Shown here piece after piece: positions 5,674 to 10,275 of a stretch of DNA of 10,275 nt. Numbering within the stretch: position 1 is the first letter of the stretch; each line of letters begins with the position of its first letter. Under the pieces are notes generated by a model. It saw only the letters and a program-made list of their open reading frames with translations, was not told the origin of the DNA and ran no database searches. The DNA is from Candidatus Sigynarchaeota archaeon (GTDB lineage: Archaea; Asgardarchaeota; Lokiarchaeia; Sigynarchaeales; Sigynarchaeaceae): contig JAUQYW010000209.1 in the NCBI GenBank assembly GCA_030587525.1, positions 1-10,275 of the forward strand. The letters run 5' to 3'. The translations under genes were made by a program, and so were the position numbers.

Positions 5674-7542
5674 ATCATGACTGAACCAAGAATCAAAGAA
5701 CCAAAAATGAAAAAGAAATCTAAAGGAGTAAAAGACCAAGCAGACACGATATTCAGCTTGTGTTATGTTCTCCTCGTCATCTTGATTTCCATCCCGACCT
5801 GGATAGGTGTGCTCCAGGCACCCGACGCGCGCATTGGCGTCGCATTCCTCAAGTTTACCGCACTCTTCACGATATTGGCACGCCCATTCACGCTGCTGGT
5901 ATCCCTGGGAAGCGCCACGAATGACCTGGTCAACATCGCCTTTCCCGGCCTCGGCACGCTGCTGCAAGACAGGTACCCGGAGATAACCGATTTCAACGCG
6001 TTGTACCAGGGGTATATCGCGGTCCCGGATTTCGTATTCCTGATACCGTTCATCTTCCTTGTCTTCGCTCTCGTCTATCTGGGGTACAAGACGCCTCCGG
6101 AGAAGAATGCAATCGTCGAAGGCATCAAATTTGCCTTGGGTCATTATCTCGGCGGCATTGCAGGCTTCGTCGTGTTCTGGGGTATCGGTGGTATGATTGC
6201 CGGTTTCTGGGATCTCGGGTTTGTCCTCACGCACTTGTTCGCAACATGGACGACATACTTGCTCGATTTCGTGCTCTGGATAGGCATCTCCATATTCCTC
6301 GTGGCCGTTGGCAACTTTGCCGCTGGACGGAAGCCCATGAACGAGAGGGAAGCTGCGCAGTATCTCGTGAGCTCCTTGCAACAACCCACGCCGCGCGCCT
6401 TCGCGGTGCAAGAACGCGTGTATGTCAAGGCAACATCAAGCGCCGAGCAGGCCCAACCTGTCGAAACTCCGCCCGCGGTCGTGCCGGTCGTCATCCCGCG
6501 GCGTTATTGCGAGTTCTGTGGTTCCAAGATCGATGCTGGAACCCGGTTCTGTATGGGCTGCGGCGTGGTCTTGGAAGCAGTTCCAGCGCCAGTACCTGAA
6601 GCACCGGTGAAAGCAGTGCCCGTCGCGGCACCATTAGGTGCAACGCCAGCCATAGCGGTTGAACTGCCGGCTCCCCGGCGACCCGCGGTCGCAGTATCGC
6701 AACATCCTGCACAAAAACCAGCAGCAGAAAAACCGAAGCAAAAACCGCTCACCGAGAAACAGATCGAAGAACTCGAACGTTCCCTCCACGAAGTGGACGA
6801 GCACACACAAAAAGTTGGCCTGGTGCTCGTATGCATCGGCGTGTTCATTGGCCTGGTCAGCGCTTTGGCTGGCCACCCCCGAGTCCTCGCTTCCATCTTG
6901 CTGTCACTGCCAATGGGCATCATAGCATTGATCAAGGACCGGGACGTGTTTTCCAAGTGGATCTTCGAGCGCAATTACTCGTCCCGCGGTGTCGACCTTA
7001 TCATCTGGGGCGCAATGGGCACCGCTTGCAGTGGCGCTGGCCTGCTAATACTGGTCAAGGGAATCATGATGCTCGTGCTCACGCAGAACTTGCCCAAACA
7101 ATATCCGACACTGAACAGCCAGCAATGGCGCGCTAGGGTGTTCCAGGCGAGCACGACGCTCGCGGGCACGTGGATGCTCTTGTCCACGATCGCGGGCATG
7201 TCACAGTTCTTCGAGTTCAACCCCGTGTCGATCGCGTTCGCAGTCATCGCCACGTTCGTGGGCTTTGCCGTGTATTTCGTCTACACGAGGTTCATCCACC
7301 CAGAAATCATCAAGGGCCGCATTAACGATATGGATATGCCCTTGATCGTCGCTGGCATCTGTGGGATGATATTGAATGGAGGCGGGCTCTTGATCTTGAT
7401 CCAGGGCATCTTGATCGCGGTGCAGAAGGATGAAAAGAAGAAGCCAGATGCACTCGTCAAGATTGAAACCGCGGAACCTGCTGCAGCGGCGCCAGCTGCG
7501 ACGCAAGAAACCAAGGATGAGAAACCAAGTGCAAGTCCTTGA
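5671..7542 (+). CDS. Uncharacterised multi-pass membrane protein with central zinc ribbon and duplicated C-terminal membrane unit
   Basis: I do not recognise a named family. Starting at ATG 5671 the protein has 623 residues. Order of parts: a basic N-terminal tail (MKKKSKGVK); about five membrane helices at roughly 27-49, 56-78, 119-138, 157-182 and 192-215; a Pro/Ala-rich linker; a zinc ribbon with CEFC (280-283) and CMGC (294-297); a second Pro/Ala/Lys-rich linker to about 360; a charged helix (EKQIEELERSLHEVDEH); about six more membrane helices between 380 and 584; and a Lys/Ala/Pro-rich tail. The last six helices are two copies of a three-helix unit, clearest in the pair GAGLLILVKGI and GGGLLILIQGI. 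The ribbon resembles the short CxxC-x10-CxxC type that may bind zinc and a partner. No enzymatic motif was seen, so a scaffold or sensor role is a guess. The TTG at 5647 would add eight residues; ATG 5677 is the other alternative. It follows the second transporter by about 80 bp but probably has its own promoter. Confidence 0.8.
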   Translation: MIMTEPRIKEPKMKKKSKGVKDQADTIFSLCYVLLVILISIPTWIGVLQAPDARIGVAFLKFTALFTILARPFTLLVSLGSATNDLVNIAFPGLGTLLQDRYPEITDFNALYQGYIAVPDFVFLIPFIFLVFALVYLGYKTPPEKNAIVEGIKFALGHYLGGIAGFVVFWGIGGMIAGFWDLGFVLTHLFATWTTYLLDFVLWIGISIFLVAVGNFAAGRKPMNEREAAQYLVSSLQQPTPRAFAVQERVYVKATSSAEQAQPVETPPAVVPVVIPRRYCEFCGSKIDAGTRFCMGCGVVLEAVPAPVPEAPVKAVPVAAPLGATPAIAVELPAPRRPAVAVSQHPAQKPAAEKPKQKPLTEKQIEELERSLHEVDEHTQKVGLVLVCIGVFIGLVSALAGHPRVLASILLSLPMGIIALIKDRDVFSKWIFERNYSSRGVDLIIWGAMGTACSGAGLLILVKGIMMLVLTQNLPKQYPTLNSQQWRARVFQASTTLAGTWMLLSTIAGMSQFFEFNPVSIAFAVIATFVGFAVYFVYTRFIHPEIIKGRINDMDMPLIVAGICGMILNGGGLLILIQGILIAVQKDEKKKPDALVKIETAEPAAAAPAATQETKDEKPSASP

Positions 7543-7568
7543 ATGACTTGCGTGTCTGTCGTTACACC

Positions 7569-7592
7569 TTTTTTTTCCAATATTTTCCTTTT
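7569..7592 (+). terminator. T-rich terminator after the zinc-ribbon membrane protein
   Basis: A T8 run (7569-7576) followed by further T-rich tracts (TATTTTCCTTTT) begins 27 bp after the TGA stop. This is the strongest T-tract in the window and fits archaeal intrinsic termination. The rest of the 148-bp gap up to 7690 holds a weak TATA-like GTTTTTAC near 7629-7636 and the dipeptidase Shine-Dalgarno. Confidence 0.5.
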
Positions 7593-7675
7593 GATCCCGA
7601 TCCATCGCCGTCTTTTCGCGCGAGCAATGTTTTTACCGACCGTTTCTTGAAGGATATGGAGGAACCACGAATCAC

Positions 7676-7682
7676 GGGAGGT
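7676..7682 (+). promoter_or_regulatory. Strong Shine-Dalgarno that fixes the GTG start of the dipeptidase
   Basis: GGGAGGT is followed by an 8-nt spacer and GTG at 7691. This is the best match to the 16S rRNA tail in the window and selects the GTG over later in-frame codons. Confidence 0.75.
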
Positions 7683-7690
7683 TCACTGGT

Positions 7691-9220
7691 GTGGTGCTGG
7701 AAAAACTGGAACCGAGGATCGTCTGGAGCATCTTCGAGGACATTTTCACGAAGAGCCCCCGTCCATCGAACCGCGAGGAAAAGGTGCGGCAAAAAATCAA
7801 GGATTGGGTGCTGGAACACAAGAAACAAGGACTCGAAGTAGTCCAAGACAGCGCGGGCAATTTGCTGGTGCGAAAGCAAGCAACCAAGGGCAAGGGAACG
7901 TGGCCAGCATTGCTGTTCCAGGGACACATGGATATGGTCTGCGAAACGAGCAGGCCGGGTGGGTTCGATTTTCAAAATTCAGCCATCCCGGTGCGCATCG
8001 ATCCCGACGGGGAATGGGTGTCCGCGGACAGCACGACGCTGGGTGCCGACGACGGGATCGGGGTCTCGCTCGCCCTCGCCCTCTTAATCGATGATGACCC
8101 GGCATTCGTCCATGGACCGATCGAGGTCTTGATCACCTTCGCGGAAGAGACAGGCCTAGACGGGGCGGAAAACCTGGACCAAGGGATTCTCGGCATCAAG
8201 AGCAAGCACATGATCAATGTTGACTCAGAAGAATTTGCCACGGTCACGATAGGATCCGCCGGTGGCGGCGCCATGCACGTGAATACTGCTTTTACTTACG
8301 AGCAAGAAAGCCGAAAGTCCGGGCTTTCCTATCACGAGCTTTTCGTTTCCGGATTGCGCGGCGGTCATTCTGGAGTCGATATTCACCTGCCCCGTGCCAA
8401 TGCCATAAAATTAACAGCACGTGTGCTATCCTCGGTTGTTGAAAAGATCCCGATATTCTTGCACGCGTGGGATGGAGGAACCCGTACGAACGCGATTCCC
8501 CGGGATGCAAAGGTTCAATTTGCAGTGAATGCAAAGGATGCACGCATACTAGCGGACGCGGTCCGTATGGAAACGGCGAACCTGGAACAATATTACAAGG
8601 GGAGAGCGGCAAGTGGTGAAATTATGGAACCGGAATTGAAAATTACCTTGAATACGGTGGAGTCCGTCGCATGCATGAGCTCCCAAAAGTCCGAGGAGAT
8701 AGTCCGGCTCGCCACCGCGCTGCCCCATGGCCCGGATAAGTTTTCACCGGTGTTACCCTCGCTCGTCGAGACGTCGAACAACGTCGCCGTCATCAAGACA
8801 GATCCAGCCACGAGGAAATTCGATATCCTCTTGTATCCCAGGAGCAATGTGGATGCGGAGCTCGAAGCATTTCGGCGACGCCTCGCCAGCATAGGCCGCC
8901 TTGCGGGCTGGACCATCGAGCTTGATGACGCGTATCCCGCGTGGCCTCCGGACCCCAGTTCGAGCTTGTTGAAGTTTGTGAAGCAAAAGTACGAGGCCAC
9001 CATCAACAAGCCAGTGAACATTATGGCAGTACACGCTGGGCTAGAATGCAGTGTTATAGGCAAAAAGATACCGGCCTTGAGCAAGAACATCGTTTCCCTC
9101 GGTCCCTTGGTGGAAAATGCTCATTCTCCAGCGGAGCGCATTCGCATCAAGGACGTGCATATCCTTTACCAGGCCTTGAAATCCATGCTAAGTTCTGCTT
9201 CCGAATTGATCTTAAAATAA
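7691..9220 (+). CDS. pepD: Aminoacyl-histidine dipeptidase (PepD/carnosinase-type, peptidase M20C)
   Basis: This 509-residue cytosolic metallopeptidase cleaves Xaa-His and other unblocked dipeptides, releasing amino acids for reuse. It is close in length to bacterial PepD (about 485). The two-zinc site of M20 enzymes is visible: His79 and Asp81 in GHMDMVC, Asp120 in TTLGADDGIG, catalytic Glu152 and ligand Glu153 in FAEETGLDGA, Asp178 in INVDSEE, and His478 in ENAHSPAERI. The lid/dimerisation domain is at about residues 190-385 and includes LRGGHSGVDIH (222-232) and TNAIPRDA (266-273). HAGLECS (448-454) is the PepD-specific C-terminal signature. All key residues are present, so the enzyme is probably active. 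GTG at 7691 is chosen because of the ideal Shine-Dalgarno. The alpha/beta hydrolase begins 19 bp downstream, suggesting co-transcription. The gene symbol is by homology to the bacterial enzyme; the exact dipeptide preference is unknown. Confidence 0.95.
   Translation: MVLEKLEPRIVWSIFEDIFTKSPRPSNREEKVRQKIKDWVLEHKKQGLEVVQDSAGNLLVRKQATKGKGTWPALLFQGHMDMVCETSRPGGFDFQNSAIPVRIDPDGEWVSADSTTLGADDGIGVSLALALLIDDDPAFVHGPIEVLITFAEETGLDGAENLDQGILGIKSKHMINVDSEEFATVTIGSAGGGAMHVNTAFTYEQESRKSGLSYHELFVSGLRGGHSGVDIHLPRANAIKLTARVLSSVVEKIPIFLHAWDGGTRTNAIPRDAKVQFAVNAKDARILADAVRMETANLEQYYKGRAASGEIMEPELKITLNTVESVACMSSQKSEEIVRLATALPHGPDKFSPVLPSLVETSNNVAVIKTDPATRKFDILLYPRSNVDAELEAFRRRLASIGRLAGWTIELDDAYPAWPPDPSSSLLKFVKQKYEATINKPVNIMAVHAGLECSVIGKKIPALSKNIVSLGPLVENAHSPAERIRIKDVHILYQALKSMLSSASELILK
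9212..9220 (+). promoter_or_regulatory. Possible internal TATA-like box before the alpha/beta hydrolase
   Basis: TTAAAATAA, continuing as an A-run, overlaps the dipeptidase stop codon and lies about 25 bp before the ATG at 9240. This is the spacing expected for a leaderless archaeal transcript. No Shine-Dalgarno is evident before this ATG, which fits. AT-rich stop regions can mimic this. Confidence 0.35.
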
Positions 9221-9239
9221 AAAACGCTGAGCTGCGATT

Positions 9240-10232
9240 ATGCCGAGGAAAAAATTCAACGTGTTTCCCGATGTTGATATCAACCACATGGACTACCATC
9301 CGGCCTTGCAAAAATTGAGGGCGCAATATTCCCCCGATCCATCAACAACACAACAAAAAACTGCGTATTTCACGGCCTCGGACGGCAACAGGCTCTTCAC
9401 GCGGCATTGGTATGTTCCCGGCGTGGTAAAAAAAGGCGCCATCGTTGCGTTTCACGGCATGGGCGGTGATAGCGAATATTTCGTTCTCCTCGCCGACCAG
9501 GTCGCGAGCCACGGCTATGACGTGTACATCCACGAGTATCTGGGGCACGGGTTGTCGGATGGAACCCGAGGTGATATAAAGTCCTTCGCTACGTACACGA
9601 AACATTCTACCGAGTTCTTGAACCACGTAGCCAAGCAAATAGGTAGCACGCCACTATTCGCGCTGGGCGAGAGCATGGGCGGCACGGTCTTGATCAACAC
9701 CTTGATCGAAAATGAGAACATCCCGCCACTCGCCGGTATCATGCTCTTCGCGCCAGCCATCAAGATAAAGGCATCTATGGCTTCGTTGAAGGACATCGTG
9801 ATTGGTCTGGGATGGCTTCTCAGCTACCCCTTCAAGCCCAGCCGATTGACATACAACGTGCGCCCCGTTCGCGAGAAGACCTTGAAAGATGGAAAAGAAA
9901 CCATAGATCCGATCCATTTCGAGTACGACACGGTCAATCCCTTGCACCTTGACCGGATATCCTCCCGGTACTTGCTACAACTCAACAAGGGATTCGGACG
10001 GGCGTTCAAGCAGGGCCCGCAGCACGTGAAAAACCCGCTAATTGTGTTTCTCGGGGGAAATGATCTTGCCATAGATGATAAGGGCGTGAAGTCATTCGTC
10101 GACCGGGTACCAATTGCTGACAAGGAATTCATCATCGTTCCCGAGGCTCCGCATGCCATGTTCACATCCGACGCGTTCAAGTCTTTGTGGGACAAAGTGC
10201 GGTCATGGTTTGATGACCACGCGGGAAAATAA
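9240..10232 (+). CDS. Alpha/beta hydrolase, serine hydrolase of the lysophospholipase/monoacylglycerol lipase type
   Basis: This 330-residue soluble hydrolase has the Hydrolase_4 (PF12146) pattern. The oxyanion-hole segment is AFHGMGGDSEYF (70-81). HEYLGHGLSDGTRGDI (98-113) matches the D.RGHG.S.G.RG region of monoglyceride lipases, with Glu-Tyr-Leu replacing the usual Asp-x-Arg. The nucleophile elbow is GESMGG with Ser145. A lid of about 175-250 residues separates the core halves. The acid is Asp275 in LGGNDLAID and the catalytic His305 is in APHAMF, so the triad is complete. Family members release fatty acids from monoacylglycerols or lysophospholipids, but many have other ester substrates. 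An N-terminal extension of about 40 polar residues precedes the fold; a later ATG at 9288-9290 (Met17) is an alternative start. It follows the dipeptidase by 19 bp. No signal peptide is seen, so it is probably cytosolic. Confidence 0.9.
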   Translation: MPRKKFNVFPDVDINHMDYHPALQKLRAQYSPDPSTTQQKTAYFTASDGNRLFTRHWYVPGVVKKGAIVAFHGMGGDSEYFVLLADQVASHGYDVYIHEYLGHGLSDGTRGDIKSFATYTKHSTEFLNHVAKQIGSTPLFALGESMGGTVLINTLIENENIPPLAGIMLFAPAIKIKASMASLKDIVIGLGWLLSYPFKPSRLTYNVRPVREKTLKDGKETIDPIHFEYDTVNPLHLDRISSRYLLQLNKGFGRAFKQGPQHVKNPLIVFLGGNDLAIDDKGVKSFVDRVPIADKEFIIVPEAPHAMFTSDAFKSLWDKVRSWFDDHAGK

Positions 10233-10275
10233 GAGAAATAAATCAATCAGACATACTCGATCGTCGCCGGAGGCT

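Noticed and set aside
5605..6411. 268-codon minus-strand open frame
   Set aside because: It is antisense to the zinc-ribbon membrane protein, is rich in Arg/Glu/Gln as expected for the mirror of hydrophobic codons, and has no promoter or RBS.
10233..10275. Sequence after the last gene
   Set aside because: 43 bp with no T-run, repeat or start of a recognisable gene; too short to interpret.

Overview
The window looks like a chromosomal segment of an archaeon with roughly balanced base composition. The main signs are AT-rich TATA-like boxes about 25-40 bp upstream of several starts, very short leaders or leaderless starts, T-run terminators, frequent GTG starts, and a multi-pass membrane protein carrying a cytosolic-type zinc ribbon in a Pro/Ala linker. 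That last trait, together with bacterial-looking enzymes (an alkyl-DHAP-synthase-like flavoprotein, a PepD/M20C dipeptidase, a monoglyceride-lipase-like hydrolase), would suit an Asgard-type archaeon. This lineage call is an inference at low confidence. No rRNA, tRNA, CRISPR array, transposase or other mobile element was seen.

Layout. Minus strand, read right to left: a TIM-barrel sugar-phosphate isomerase/AP-endonuclease-2-like protein (2594-1656), a minimal single-domain SET protein (1581-1186), and an FAD-linked oxidase resembling alkyldihydroxyacetonephosphate synthase (1106 to beyond position 1, so its C-terminus is missing). These are co-directional with gaps of 74 and 79 bp. The last gene has its own Shine-Dalgarno site inside a duplicated 22-bp element. 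A 153-bp divergent intergenic region (2595-2747) holds a TATA-like box for each direction and an inverted repeat between them.

Plus strand: two MFS transporters from different subfamilies (2748-4169 and 4298-5587), then a large membrane protein with a zinc ribbon and a duplicated three-helix unit (about 5671-7542). A T-run follows, then an aminoacyl-histidine dipeptidase (7691-9220) with a strong Shine-Dalgarno site, and an alpha/beta hydrolase 19 bp later (9240-10232). The last 43 bp hold nothing I can identify.

How they may work together. No single pathway is evident. The dipeptidase and the hydrolase are close enough to be co-transcribed. The two transporters may be independently promoted. 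The flavoprotein and the lipase-like hydrolase could both touch ester/ether lipid metabolism, but they lie at opposite ends of the window and nothing in the sequence links them. I see no clear defence or mobile system. The least explained items are the zinc-ribbon membrane protein and the small regulatory-looking repeats near gene boundaries.
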